Assembly (NCBI GenBank): GCA_000697665.1
Contig: KL197735.1
Span: 167,499 to 231,498 of the forward strand
Direction of reading: 5' to 3'
DNA from: Jaapia argillacea MUCL 33604
Lineage: Eukaryota > Basidiomycota > Agaricomycetes > Jaapiales > Jaapiaceae
DNA length: 64,000 nucleotides
The position numbers and the translations under genes are program-made. Shown one piece after another: positions 1 through 12,391 of this stretch (position 1 is the stretch's first letter; each line of letters begins with the position of its first letter). Under the pieces are notes generated by a model. It ran no database searches, had not been told where the DNA came from, and worked only from the letters and a program-made list of their open reading frames with translations.

Positions 1-180
1 CGGATAGCACGCCTCCCTAGCCCGGGAGTCAACCACGGAGAGGGCAAACAGGGACTTTCGACCATCATTGGGAGCTCGGCGTCGACTTGACGTCTCATTG
101 AGACCCGATCTGGAGGAAATGGCTGTCTCTTTACAGAGAGCCTCAAGAACATCGTACGGGATGTCATTCCATTGGACCAT
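1..180 (-). CDS. F-box-like protein, tandem copy A (5' end only, cut by window edge)
   Basis: Only the first ~60 codons lie in the window. The reading frame starts at the ATG complementary to 178-180 and runs off position 1. It begins M-V-Q-W-N-D-I-P-Y-D-V-L-E-A-L-C, the same start as the two complete copies at 777-2037 and 2536-3789, and ends at ..SREACYP-like sequence. The I-P-x-D-V-L-E-x-L segment followed by L-F-A-L-S-V-V-D matches the shape of a fungal F-box (IPxEILexI ... LxxLSLVSRxW), which in the family recruits Skp1. The flanking 180-350 is also similar to the DNA upstream of the other copies, so promoter and gene were duplicated together. Substrate unknown. Confidence 0.6.
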   Translation of the reverse strand, partial: MVQWNDIPYDVLEALCKETAISSRSGLNETSSRRRAPNDGRKSLFALSVVDSRAREACYP

Positions 181-776
181 TTGGTAGTCGTTGGGATGTT
201 GTGAGTAGAGTGAATGCAGCAGCCGTCGATAACGGAATCATATAAGCTCTGACTCGTGACAGAAGTACAGCATTGCGCAGCATCAAACTCGAGGTGGAAA
301 TTCTGGAGTGGAATATTGATGGACTGGATCAAGAGGGGCGCGAAGGCAGTTAGAGTTGTAGATGTGTATGTACCTAGTATCTGATAATCGTTTGACTATT
401 GTGCTGCCAGGCTGTGTCCGAAACATGCCGACGAAATATTGGTGCGATATCAAGTTGTCAAGCAATGAACCCGCCTATCAAAATCCAAAATACCACACAC
501 CCAGCTCGACGATGACGGACCACACAGTTCCGTTCGTTGCCAGTGGGGGAAATGAATGGGAAGCGAAGGCGGGACTAGCTTGATGACCATGACCGAAGCC
601 CTAATCGGAGTTCAAGTTGAATCGAACTTGGAAGCGATAACTTATCGACGGAGTACGAGTTGGATCCAAAGCAGTGTTTTGAAACTATGTATGCATTCAG
701 CCGACACAACATATACACGTGAGGGAGCAAAGCACAACAGCCGGGGAATTGAAACGATCAAGACCGAATCACCACG

Positions 777-2037
777 CTAACAATCCTGTCCTGTGTCGGG
801 GCAAACCATGATCCCTTTCTCATCACGCCTGAAACAAATGCGCCCAACCCATAACTCACTCACAACCGGACATAGGGTCTGCACTCCTTTAGCGACCCGT
901 TCGGAAGCCTCCCGACCTTCCCTCGCCACCTGCTCAACCAAACCAGGATTATTCATATATGCATTACCGCACCAAGGAGGGTTGAAACCGATGTCAAGAG
1001 AAGATGCATTGGGAAGTATAAGCTTGCGGAGGTTAGGAAAACGGGCGAAGGTCGGAAGGAATTTCTGAGGGGTTGAGTTAGTCTCTCAGTTGAGTCGATA
1101 AAGGGGAGGAGGAAAGCGCACCATGATGCCTTGCCCACTGGTTTCCTGATCTTCGGGGTCGTTGCACCAAGACCGTACGCCGCCTTCCAACTTCAATTCC
1201 TCGAGGTGAGGGATGTATGTCAACAGATCTGTGACATCCGCTGACGTTAGACTCTATGGGACGATAGTCACGTCAACATGATCCTTACCTCGGAGCGTCT
1301 TCGAGGTGATCGACTCCTTCGTGCTGATGTGTCGAAGTCGCTGACAACAAGTCCTCAACGACTCGGCCATGGTGACAAATTGCACGTCTTTATCTCTATA
1401 TAGCGAATCCTCCTCGAATTCGAGGATATTAGGACAGTGCTGGATGAGGAAGACGCAGCTGCGTGAGATGGTGAGGTTCTCGATCGTGAGGAAGGGTCCG
1501 TGAGTTTCGACGACACTGTCGAATGCGGTCTGGAAGCCGGGAACGAAGGCATCTTGGACTCGGAAATTAAGTGTTCGTAGTTGAGGGAAAGAGGCGAGAA
1601 ATGTTGGGAGGAGTGCGTATGTCGTTGGAGAAGGACAATTGCTTTCCACATCGCCAACCCAAGCATCGAGCTCGAAAGTTCTGGGTCCGATGGAAGATTG
1701 CGTGAGGGGTGGGATCCTTTCGAGACGGGAGAATAACGTACTTGACTGCACGACATAAGGCAGGGTTCTTGACCATAAGTTTCATCCTTTCGTCAAACCC
1801 CTCCCAAGATGGGCTATACCTCCGCTTCTTATCGAAAGTCACCTTGTGAAAGAGCCACGGATAGCACGCCTCCCTAGTCCTGGAGTCGACCACGGAGAGG
1901 GCAAACAGGGACTTTCGGGCGTCATTGGGAGCTCGACGTCGACTTGACGTCTCATTGTGACCCGAGTTGGAGAAGATGGCTGTCTCTTTGCAGAGAGCCT
2001 CAAGAACATCGTACGGGATGTCATTCCATTGGGTCAT
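777..2037 (-). CDS. F-box-like protein, tandem copy B
   Basis: Four exons by my splicing: 2037-1742, 1680-1289, 1228-1122, 1064-777; the lengths sum to 1083 nt (360 aa plus stop), so the frame is kept. The N-terminus has an F-box-like stretch (IPYDVLEALC, then LFALSVVDSRTREACYPWLF at about residues 45-65). The rest is a leucine-spaced region (LASFPQLRTLNF, IPHLEELKLE, FPNLRKLILP) that resembles the LRR-like half of fungal F-box proteins. Introns are 57-61 nt. It sits head-to-tail with copy C, about 75-80% alike by eye. The likely role is a substrate-binding subunit of an SCF ubiquitin ligase, inferred from the family only; nothing shows the target. Confidence 0.68.
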
Positions 2038-2535
2038 TTTATGGTGCCACTGATTGGGATGCTGTGAGTGAAGTGGATGCAGCCACCTGTCGATGTTGTA
2101 ACAGAATCATATCGACTCTGACTAGAGACTCGTGACAGAAGCTCAAGTACAGCATTGCACAGCATCAAACTCGAGGTGAATGTGCGGGATCAAGAGGGGC
2201 GAAGGCAGTTAGAACGATCTCAATGGAACCTGCTTATTGCAGTAAAATTTTAAATACTTACTTGAATGTGCCATTCTACACACTTCCGTTGGTCGGAAGA
2301 AATGAACTTGGAAGTGAAGGAGGCGTTGGCGACCAAGACCGAAGCCCTTATCTGAGCTCAAGCTTCAAGTTCGACAAATTGAAATCAGCGTTTAAGTTGA
2401 AACCATCATTCGACGGACACATTGTCACACAAACTGATGAGTAGCACATAAATATACACGCGGGGGAAGCAAAGCGCAATAGCCGTGGAATTAGAAGGCT
2501 TCTGAAGATCAAGACTGAGACGCCATACTACCAAG

Positions 2536-3789
2536 TCACTCCGTCCCAGGCCATGGGTCGGGGCAAACCATGACCCCTTTGTCATCACGCTTGAAGCAAG
2601 TGCCACCAACCCACAACTCACTCACAACTGGGCACAGAGTCTGCACTCCTTTAGCGACCAGCTCGGAAACCTCCCGATCTTCCCTCTCCACCAGCTCATC
2701 CAAATCAAGACTGTCCATGGATGCGTTACCCCACCAAGGTGGGTCGAAACCGATGTCAAGAGAAGATGCATCGGGAAGCGGAAGCATCAGCTTGCGGAGG
2801 TTAGGGAAGCCGGAAAAGGTTGGAAGGAATTTCTGAGGGATTGGGTTAGTCTCTCAGCTGAATCGATGAAGTAAGGGAGGGATGCCTACCATGATGCCTT
2901 GCCAACTTTCCCGATCTTCGGGATCGTTGCACCAAGACCGTATATCGCTATTCAACTTCAGTTCCTCGAGGTGAGGGATGTACGTTAACAGATCTGTGAC
3001 AAACACTGACGTTAGACCCTTGAGGACCATAGCCACGTCAATATGATACTTACCTCGAAGTGCCTTCGAAGTGTTCACCTCCGTTGTGCTGAGACGTCGA
3101 AGTGCACAATGCCTCGACCATAGCGATAAATTCCACGCCTTTGGCTCTATATAGCGAAACCTCCTCGAATTCGAGGATATTAGGACAGTGGCTGATGAGG
3201 AAGACACAATTGCGTGAGATGGTGAGTTTCTCGATTGCGAGGAGGGGTCCGTGAGTTTCGAGGACACTGTCGAATGCGGTCTGGAAGCCGGGGACAAAGA
3301 CATCTTGGATTCGGAAAGTAACTGTTCGTAAGTGAGGGAAAGAGGCGAGAAATTTTGGGACGAGTGCGTTTGTCGTTGAAGAAGGACAGTTGCCCTCTGT
3401 GTCTGCAACCGAAGCATCAAGCTCGAAAGTTCTGGATCAGGTGGAAGGTTGGTAAGGGGTGGGATCCTTTCGAGATGGGGAACACTGGCAACATACTTGA
3501 CTGCGCGACACAAGGCAGGGTTCTTGACCATAATTTTCATCCTTTCGTCATATACATCCCAAGATGGGCTGTTCGACCACTTCTTGTCGAAAGTCACCTT
3601 GTGAAAAAGCCACGGATAACATGCCTCCCTAGTCCGGGAGTCAACTACGGAGAGGGCAAACAGGGATTTTCGAGCATCATTGGGAGCTCGACGTCGACTT
3701 GGCATCTTATTGGGACCGGAGCTGAAGGTGGCTGTCGTTTGACAGAGCGCCTCAAGAACGTCGTACGGGATATCATTCCATCCGACCAT
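2536..3789 (-). CDS. F-box-like protein, tandem copy C
   Basis: Exons 3789-3497, 3431-3079, 2993-2890 and 2832-2536 sum to 1047 nt (348 aa plus stop). It has the same layout as copy B: F-box-like start (MVGWNDIPYDVLEALC), then leucine-spaced repeats ending near LWVGGTCFKRDDKG. Compared with B it has lost 14 nt near 3080-3110. With B's splice donor (before 3053) the frame would break. An upstream donor (intron 3078-2994, GTGAAC..CAG) restores it, so the gene may be intact with a shifted donor. The start at 3789 is the first ATG in frame and aligns with copies A and B. Function inferred only from the F-box-like N-terminus. Confidence 0.62.
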
Positions 3790-3950
3790 TCTGTAGTGGT
3801 TGGAATGTTGTGAGTTGAGTGGATATAGCAGTCTGTCGATAACGAAATCATATAGACTCTGACTCATGACAAGAGTACAGCATTGCGCAGCATCAAACTC
3901 GAGGTGGTTATGGAGTGGAATGACTGGATCAAGAGGGGCGCGAAGGCGGT

Positions 3951-5372
3951 TGGATATCACTTCCCACAGCTCGTGTATCTATCTATCGTACAGTATCGTT
4001 GCCAGCCAATCCTCTCTCCAGGCACCTGCGGTGGTTGATTTGTACCTTATCCTCGTCACTAAGTATTGTGCGACGACGAACCACGTCGTCACTCTCCCCA
4101 AGCCTGAGCCGTCCACTTCCGAAGAAGGTTAGAGATGTTGACTGAGGTTGATTGATGAATTCGAATGGGAGAGATTTGACGAGACGGAGGATGCTTCTGG
4201 ATTGCAGAAGCGTCGACCTTTGAATTAGCGGAACGTCAATTACGGCAGCCCCTTCTCGAGCGCTTGGTGTAGACTTGACTAGTACACCAGAAGCGAGATG
4301 TCCAATGGCCACTATTCCGCTGGTCTCACCAGACTCTCACCAGTCAAAGACAACATGTAAAAGATTGGTAACACTTGGCAAGCGATGTAAGAGGGGAGGT
4401 GTCTTGAACCGATGGTCGCGCAGGAAGCGAAGAGTTGAATTCCTAACGGGGATCAAAGGGGAGGCAAGGCAGACGATCCATGCAAACTCTTGTCGTCGAC
4501 GGTGGATCAGGCCCCATCAAAGCAACTGAGACGACAATTTGTACATGCCAAGGTCATTGTCATCGGTGTCACTGTTTGATGGCAAACTTGATATGGGATC
4601 CATCAGTGATTAGACTCGAGTTAGAGGACGTACAGGAAGGTCGAAAGGGGTAAATCCACCAACGAAAGTGATACCGTCAAGCCTCGAGGAGGTGTATTGG
4701 AGCCGTTACAAGGTCAATAGGACCTGTATAGGCGCTCAAACCACGATAGGGGTGAAGGTTGACAGATTGCGTGATAGCATTGGAGGGAGGCGGTAGCAGA
4801 GTAGCCCTTGACCGCAGAGTTACCCCGCAAATCGCTGGCAACGTGGACGAAAAGGGCAGGGGGGTGTCAGGTGTGCATTTGTCTCATCCAGTCGGAGGGT
4901 GTCCAGCAAATGTCAGGCCGTAAGAACCTTCGAAAGTCGCCTCTTATTTTTGCGGTGGATATGGAGAAAGGCAAATGAACAATCACGGTCCCGGTAATTC
5001 ACGACGCAGTACGTGACGAAGATCCGAACTATATTTCTCCTCCGCTTCATAATCCCTAAATGTCGGATACACACACACACGTTCTTCGGTGCTCCTCTCT
5101 CCGCAACGTCCATCATCGCCAACATTGTCGTCCAAATCCCTGTCCTAACCAGGACGAACGGCGACAACGACGAACGCACAGATCCTCGATAGTCGGGTTT
5201 GAGTCGGGCATCGAAGGAGGGATCGAGCGAGATAACGGAAACTCTGACTCTCCGCAGGAAGAAGACAGTCGAGTTAACCCGTTTTCGTAGCGAGATTACC
5301 CGAACGTTCCGTCGAAACCCAGACACAACGGCCTCAGCCCACAGCCAGTGATTTCGTTGATTGTCGTATGAT
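3951..5372. other. Gene-free stretch
   Basis: No reading frame here has a recognisable domain or a credible intron-exon structure. It contains a short (CA)n run near 5069 and a purine/CGA-rich stretch at 5150-5290, likely promoter and 5' leader of the gene starting at 5373. Confidence 0.5.
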
Positions 5373-8292
5373 ATGGCGCGCCCAGGACCTCCGTACTTGC
5401 TAATTCCCCAAACGACTCCTTTCGTACACGCCTCAAATCAACAGCGTAGAAGACCTAGCTTTCCGATAGGTCCTCACGCTTTCTCCGGGGGAACAGGGAC
5501 TGGATCTTCGCCTCCTGGCGCCGGACCGAGTCATTCAACCAACACAAGTCCTCACCTGGCGCACCAATCAATACCAGGTCAGAGCCATGGCTCTCCGACC
5601 CTGGGTCACATTCCACCCTCGTCGCCGACGTACCCACCCCAAACCCTTCCTTTCAAAGCACCAGCTCACAGACATGCTCATCATCTCCACTCCATTCCCC
5701 CTAGGGAGAAATCAACTCGTACGCTGATCATCGACCACATCCTATGGGTCCATGCTCGCACCCGATTCGCTGAAGCTCGTGCTGAGCTTGGGATGACCGA
5801 TCGCACTGGCGGTCCATCCCACCCTAATTATGTCTTCAGGGAGAGACCCGAGAACTATGATGAGGGGGAAGAGGCCGAGAGTGACGGGGAAGAGGTTGAT
5901 GTGTTGAAAGTCAGGGATGGGGATGGGAGTAGTATGGGGAACCTGGAGGAAATGATGAGGCTCAGGAAACAGAGACAGGATCTGGCGTTCGCCAAAAGTC
6001 TCAAGTTACGTTCGGAGGGGCTCGAGAAGACTGTGACTTCCATGCTCGACCAACCTCCTCCAGTCCATCCATTCCCTTCTACCTCTTCCTCATCGTCATC
6101 GCTCTTCCCACCGTCTGAGCCGAAACCTCGTACCCGAGCCAGCCATCCCCATACGTTACCGAACGGCGTGAGGCTGCGGTTGGCGTTGGCGACCCTCTAC
6201 AACGATCTATTCTCTCGTGGGCCCCCTCAGTCGAGTGGACCTTCGGCTATGTCGAATGGTTTACCCCTCGCCATCTTGCCATTGTCTCTCATATCGACTG
6301 GATCCATGGACCAAGGACAGGGAGGTGATATGTGGAATCTGGTGAGTTCCGATCACATACTACCAGATCCTTTGTGTTCTCATGTCTGGTGACCTCTGTT
6401 CATGTTGATCCGTAACTGATCAAACTCTACAGGGCAACTCGTACCCACCATCCCAGCCATCGCACCACACATTAACCCTTTACTCATCCGGCATATCCTT
6501 TTCTTCATCCCATCCGCAACATCAACAACATCACCATCAACACACCCACTCACATCCCCACTCCCAACATAGCAACTCTCATCACCCTCACCACGCCCAC
6601 TCCAATAGCTACCCTCAACAACACAATCAACCCCAACATCAGAGTAATCAGAACCAAGGCCAGAAACAACAGCTCTCGCCTTCCAGGCGGTGTGCTAGGC
6701 ATTTGTATCTGGATTGTTCAATATGTCATGAATTGCGCGATAGGTCGAACACTACTCGCTTCGGGTTTGCGCCGGGGTTATCATGCTCGTTCGTCCGAGC
6801 TGAATGGAAGGGTCGACATGTTTCTCCCAACGCTGCTTCCACATCCACCACCAGTCCCGTATCTTCGTCTTATCACAATGGGAGTAAGACCCGTGACGGT
6901 GTCGGTGGATCAGCAGACGGACATGGAGGGATCGACGCTCGAGATGAAGGACTTGCCGAATTTATCGTTCGATTTGTTCGACTTTCCGCTCTCGTCGCTT
7001 TGGAACTTGGAAGGGAAGTCGGACACATCGGCGTTGACGAGGATAGTGGCGATGAAGGCGATGGTGACGAAGGCCAAGCTCAGTCCCCTAAAGAAGGTGG
7101 TAACACCCCTCGGATCGGTGGTTACTCCCCCCCTCAAACTCGCTCTCCAAACCTAGGAACGACAGGGCTCTTCGCTCGACAAAACCAAAGTAATAATAAT
7201 AATCGGTTCTCATCGGCGAGTTCAACCACGAGTTCTTCGACGACTACACCTCCGAATCCATTGTTGCCGACCAGAGAATGGTATATGTTGTTGGCGGGAT
7301 TGTTGACTCGGGCTGTGTTGGAAGGATATCTGATGAGGGGATGGGTGGGTGTAAAGGGTGTCGAATGTTTGTTTGGAGTTGGGCTCGGTGCTGGTTCGCA
7401 ACAGCTGCACCAAATTCAGAATCAGACTCAAGCTCAGAGGAATGGCAAAGGGTATGCTGCTGATGATGAAGAGGAGGAGGATGGAGAGATGAGGTTCGAA
7501 CCGGATGATTTGCCGGAGTTGGAGCAGGCTGCTAGGATATTGTTCCCTTCCAATTTTAGAGTTGGGGGTGGCGGGGATGAGATTAAAACGGAGGCGGAGA
7601 TTGAGTATGAGAAGGAGATTCGGGATAGGATGAGGAGGGTGAGTGACTTCCTTCCTTCCTTCCATTCGCTGTTGATCTCATCTCGTGTTTATGGATGGTA
7701 GTTCCTCGATATCCCACAATCATGTCACGACCTCTCCGCACACCTGGAAGACTTAGCTAGTCGATACCCTTCTGAGCCTGTTGAGAGAGCCGCCTTGAGG
7801 TACTACGAGGCTGTTGCCAAGTGGAGAGGCAAACCTGAGTTAGAAGTCGTGCGTCACTCCTTTCCTTCGTCTGGTTGGTTTCGCAGTACTCATCATAACC
7901 CTTTCCTTCGCACCTCATCAACAACCCACTGCCCTTCTGCCTCGGGTTCCCCTTGGCCCTCGGTTCCGGTTCGACAACACCAGTCCAAAACCCGTCCTCC
8001 CAGAGCCCAACCAACCTCACCTTCATCGCTCGCCATGGAGTCCTACCTCCGTTCAAACCCGACTTCACCCGAAGCACCGTCAGCCTCAAATGACCCAAAC
8101 GCGACCTCACCTGCCAGTAGTAGTGGGAGGTCCAAGAGGCAGCCAATCGAAAAGTATTATACGCTGCCTATTACTGGCTTTGGGTACGGCGGCAGCGGTC
8201 GGCGGAAGAGGGGTAGGGAGGGCAGCCTTAGCGTTGGTAGTGGTGATGGTGGAGGGAAGAGAGGTCGAGGGGAGGGCGTTTACATGGGTTGA
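5373..8292 (+). CDS. Large conserved hypothetical protein with His-rich tract
   Basis: Exons 5373-6341, 6433-7638 and 7702-8292 join in phase 0 (introns 91 and 63 nt). The first in-frame ATG is 5373. The N-terminal third is Pro/Ser-rich. A well-conserved-looking block follows at about residues 110-165 (TLIIDHILWVHARTRFAEAR). Exon 2 opens with a His/Gln/Ser-rich run (~residues 340-400), then a Cys-containing block (YLDCSICHEL) and helical segments (EFIVRFVRLSALVALELG; WYMLLAGLLTRAVLEGYL). I do not recognise a named family. The 3' end is uncertain: GTGCGT at 7849 could be a donor, with acceptors at 7983 (in frame, shortens the protein) or 8003 (other frame, ends at 8092). Confidence 0.6.
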
Positions 8293-9445
8293 GTAAGTAA
8301 TACGAGGATGTGATTCATCTCTCCATCCGCCGTCGATGTGGCCACGACATAACATAGCCTTGGGGTTTAGTGTGTATGATTTGATGGGATAGGTTGTGGA
8401 TCGCGGACCACATTATACACTGGTAGGGGTTGATTGGGGGTATATCGATATCATTCACTCCAGGCTCGTGTATACCTCATTTATTGTGTTTTGGATGTCC
8501 TGACTACGCCTGTGACCCGCTGTATTTTTAGACTTTTTTGTTTGTTTTATATCGGCTTGTTCGTCTCATGGGTTTCGCTCCAGTAGGATTGTGTCGTTGT
8601 TGTTTACCTATTATTCTTTCCCTTTGCTAATTGCTATCCTATGCTTCCCCACTCCGATTGTACTCACGTCGCCGGAGAAACTTCAAGACCCCTATCAAGT
8701 AGCGGCGCAGTCAGCGTTAGTCTGCTCATTTCCAGGTGAGTCAGTGTCCTGGAAATTCTCGGGCTTGCTTTCGTGTTCCTCTCTGCTTTTGTAGGTTCTG
8801 GGCTTGTAGCACAGCCCGATAACGGAGACGGAGAACGCCAGCTTCGGACATGTCTCTTCGTCCATTCTGTGTGACGTGTCACATCCGGTCACACCCCGCG
8901 CCCGTGCTGAGAATCACTGTTCAATGATGGCGAGACCAGCCAGCGCCCCAAGAATACAAGAGTTATGGCCGCGCGTCCAGCTGTGCCAATTGTGCGGTGA
9001 TGCCATCCAACTGCTTTGTGTTCGCCACTCTTGTCACCCCCTGTGTGCGGAGTCACATTCTTCTCTTGGGTTATTCAGATGCGCCACCCGACTTTGCTCG
9101 CCGCTCTTGTCCCTAGCTGGATATTGATGTTTTCCAGTCATTTTGCTGTGCATCACGACGGAGAGCCTGCCTCATGTTTCTTTCTCGCGCGTCCCAGCAC
9201 GTCGTGCAATTTCTTTGACCCCACACAGCCTGCTTTGGTTTCCTTTCCCGTATTCATCGGTCTGCGACTGTCGTGCTCACATCTCTCTATGATTGAGCGT
9301 ATAAGAAGCTCTGGAGAAGCTGCTTGACCGGACATATTCCTTTTTGCCTTGCCACACGAGCCCATCCTCCCGCTACATAAGGCTCGCCACAGATACCCTC
9401 CCCTTCTCATATTTCATTGTCCTCGTGTGCTATTGACATCCGAAT
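8293..9445. other. Intergenic: 3' and 5' untranslated DNA
   Basis: Pyrimidine-rich DNA without a supported gene. The first part (8300-8600, T-rich) fits the 3' UTR of the upstream gene. 9000-9445 is C/T-rich, as is usual for fungal promoters, directly before the ATG at 9446. Confidence 0.45.
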
Positions 9446-10192
9446 ATGTCTTCCCGAGATTATGCGCTCCCTCGTTTCTCCACCTACAGCGCGGAAGACT
9501 CGAGTATCAACGAGAAAGACGGCGACCCTCGTATGTGATCTTCAACAATTTCATCGTGTCTCTTTCGTTGACCCGCGTTTATTCACCCAGCTATTTTAGC
9601 CGATATCCTCGTACACTGGAAGGATTGGATTAGATCATACATGAATCGAATCGTCCTCAAGTTATACTTCTCTTTCAAAGATCACGACATATCCCTTCTC
9701 TACATCCTCCTCCCATTCTTCGCTTTCTGCGGCGGTCTCGCTTTCGTCCTAGCGGTCGCCACGCTCGATACCGGACTCAGTCTTATGCTGGGTCAAGCCA
9801 TACTCAAAGCAGCCGGACATCCCGGTTACGCTGCATCGTCGAAATTCATATGGACGGCGAGTCTCGTTGGGGGTTCCCTCGTATACGTGCCTCTTCATCT
9901 CGTTGAGGGGGTGTTGAGGTCTCTCGCTTCTCAGACGGAGGACGATAGGAGACAATCGTCGGGGTTGCTAGCTGGGATATTGATGTCTGTGGGGTCTGCT
10001 GCTTTGAGCAGCTGCGCAGGCGCCGCTATACTCGCAGCTGATATGGAGGGGAGGCTTGACCCTACTCACGCGGCGAGAGCAGGCGCGTTAGGAGCTGTCA
10101 TCATCACTGTTAGTTTGCACGTTCTGGCGTTGCTCCTGTTTTTGTTCGTGGGTTTGGTGTTGTATTGCTGTGCTCTTTGTTGGGCGGAGTAA
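9446..10192 (+). CDS. Four-TM membrane protein, hypothetical
   Basis: Two exons, 9446-9530 and 9600-10192 (intron 69 nt, GTATGT..TTTTAG); 678 nt, 225 aa. The short first exon (MSSRDYALPRFSTYS...) joins in frame to a region with four hydrophobic helices, roughly residues 58-78, 103-125, 145-168 and 185-215, the last very hydrophobic. The region between helices 2 and 3 is hydrophilic (SQTEDDRRQS). No family recognised. The stop at 10190 is accepted, but GTTAGT at about 10109 could be a donor, in which case the C-terminus would differ. Convergent with the C2H2 gene at 10948. Confidence 0.6.
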
Positions 10193-10947
10193 CTTCGCGA
10201 GTCATGAGAAGTTGGCTACGATGGTGCGTATCTGCGAGTCACTCGTTATCGATATCTTTGACTGGTTCTGACTCGACTTCTTTTTGTGAGTCAGATTCGA
10301 CCAAACGGACCCGACTTTGGACTTTGACTTCGACTTTGGACATCGCACCTTCTTTCACTGGAAGAGAGTTCAATTTGAGATTCCAGCAGTATAGATAAGG
10401 CTACATTCAGAGATAAGTCGAAGGATAAGGTACAGATACAAGGGATAGCAGCACTCCAAGATGATAGCAGGTGACGGGGTAGTTGAGACCTAGGAGAGAC
10501 ATATAGTTTGGAGAACGCCTCATAGAGGCAAGAGATAGGATAGTGGTATCAAAAGCAGGATTAAATCGAAAGCTAAATGCGAAGAAATGCGAAAGGCGAT
10601 TGCAGCCAATAAAGTGTGATGTAAAATGACGACGATGAGGAGGATGAGAGGATGAAGAAGGGAAAGGCATAGGTCAAGATAAAGTCCGGACGTTATCGAG
10701 GAGATAACTCTATAGAAGAAATCAAAATGGAAAGGAAAACAGTAAGACGGAATCCAAAATCGTGGTGGGGGGTATAAGTTTTGTAGCCCCGTCTTGAGTT
10801 GTGGGTCGTTCAAACAACAACACCGGGTTGTGAATGCATTCCCCACATTCCTTCCCCTTTATGCTCCTTCCCTTCTCAAGGGTCCACGGTAGTAATCGAG
10901 AGCCCAACGATGTGGCTTTACGACGAGCAGGGGGTGGGGAGTGAGGC
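10193..10947. other. Convergent intergenic region
   Basis: Lies between two 3' ends. Overlapping reading frames on the minus strand run on past the stop of the C2H2 gene in the unspliced frame, but they are of low complexity and have no gene structure. Probably both 3' UTRs. Confidence 0.5.
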
Positions 10948-12391
10948 TCAGAGAGGCGAGCGTCCCCCCGAGCCAGAGCCCGAGGCAGCCCCTCGTTTCT
11001 CGTGGACGTTCTTCCTGTGCCTGTTGAGGTCGCTAGGACGGGCGAACGCCTTGTCGCATTTATCACATGCGTGTGGTTTCTCTCCCCTATGAGCCGTTTG
11101 GTGCCCTGAAGATCATACAACCATTTAGCCTCTTGGACCACACGAGAAAGCAAGGAAAGATACTCACCGATGAGGTTGTTCCTCCTGGTGAACGACGAAT
11201 TGCAAAATTCGCATTGCCAACGGGCAGGGTTCTGTCTCCTCGACATTGCAGCTTCCGTGATAGCTGGTGTGGACACCTGAGCTTTGACTATTGGTGGTGG
11301 GTTGAGGTCGGTAGTGTAGGGTAGTGAGAGACCATGACCGTTCGACGGGCCAGCACCGGGAGAGGAAGGAGTCAAGTTCTCCATGGCGAACATCACATCT
11401 TGAGGGAGATCGTCATAGTTATCGAGGTTGGGGCTCGACATTGGGCTAGTGTAGGGTGTGGACCTCCTAGAGCGATTGGAACAGACTGATGAGGAACGAG
11501 AGTGGGAACGGGAGGGACGGTAAGTTGGGCTTAGGAAGTTTGAGGCATCGTCAGGGCTCGTTGGGGATAGATGTGATGATCCGGTCTCGTGTAAGGAACG
11601 CCATCGACGATGACCTTGCATTCCACCCTCACGAACGGAAAGTGATTGGTGATTGGAACTGGGAGAGAAGCTGAACGAAGATGACAATTCGCCACTGCTG
11701 TGGGAGTTCCTGGATAAACCGCACTCGTCCATCGAAGACGCCACATGGATACTTGGTACCGAGTTACTACCAGATGAGTAGACATCGGACTCGGACCCAC
11801 TGCGCTTACGGGTGGGGACGTTGAGGTACCTGGTGTTGGTGTTGGTAGGTGGTGTGTAGGTGGGTTGGAAGGAGTCGGCGGAGCTGGGGGTATAGGGTGA
11901 TTCGGGGTCCGAAGCTGGGATGTTGTAGGAGTTGGTTTGGTTGTAGGTTGGGAAGGTCCAGTTCTGAGAAGAGGAAGGGTATGCAGAGTCGTATGCTACA
12001 TCGAATGGGTAAGGAAGGGTGGAAATTATAGTCGTGTGGTACTCACCTGACTCGAGTGTGGCGCTATGATCGGACCCATAATCGTACCCAACGGAAGCAG
12101 GCTCATCCGTGGTGAGGGTCAACACAGGCCTCCCATCACGTCCGTGTCCGTAGGTAGCCCTTGACGCGTCCTGGAACTGGTCGGTCTGGTAAGGGAAGTT
12201 CGCAAGTCCGAGAGTCGACAATGGCTCGGTCTTCAGCGCGTCGTATGAAGGGTTCTCGGAGTCACTGATAATGGATTCAAGCTCAGCACACAGGTTACAC
12301 TGTACATGATAAATGAAGCTAACACTTGATCGTCATACCGGATCCCATTGTCCAACAAAGTGGATTCGAGTTCGTTGAAGTATGAGTCCAT
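10948..12391 (-). CDS. C2H2 zinc-finger transcription factor (two C-terminal fingers)
   Basis: Exons 12391-12339, 12264-12047, 11995-11168 and 11105-10948 sum to 1257 nt (418 aa plus stop). Most of the protein is a Ser/Thr/Pro-rich activation-type region with repeated S-P and P-S-S. The last ~70 residues hold two fingers: C-x2-C-x12-H-x3-H ([19 protein letters not shown]) and C-x2-C-x12-H-x4-H ([20 protein letters not shown]), with the HRGEKPH-type linker between them. The fingers only appear after splicing the 62-nt intron 11106-11167; the unspliced frame misses the second one. Nuclear DNA-binding regulator by family. Target unknown; not close enough to a named factor for me to give a symbol. 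An alternative ATG 27 nt upstream (12418) is in frame. Confidence 0.78.

Larger units (their letters stand above)
1..3950. repeat. Tandem segmental duplication (three ~1.75-kb units)
   Basis: Starts of the three F-box-like genes lie at 180, 2037 and 3789, a period of about 1.75-1.85 kb. The similarity continues upstream of each start codon through a shared block (190-350, 2045-2215, 3795-3950) that contains the phrase TACAGCATTGC, then CATCAAACTCGAGGTG. Gene and promoter were therefore copied as one unit. The array continues to the left of the window. Confidence 0.8.

Noticed and set aside
5060-5290. Arg-rich frame over a (CA)n run
   Set aside because: Repeat-driven, both strands open; looks like leader DNA of the gene at 5373.
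8591-8794. Small hydrophobic frame as a secreted peptide
   Set aside because: T-rich 3' UTR composition, no family signal, no splice support.
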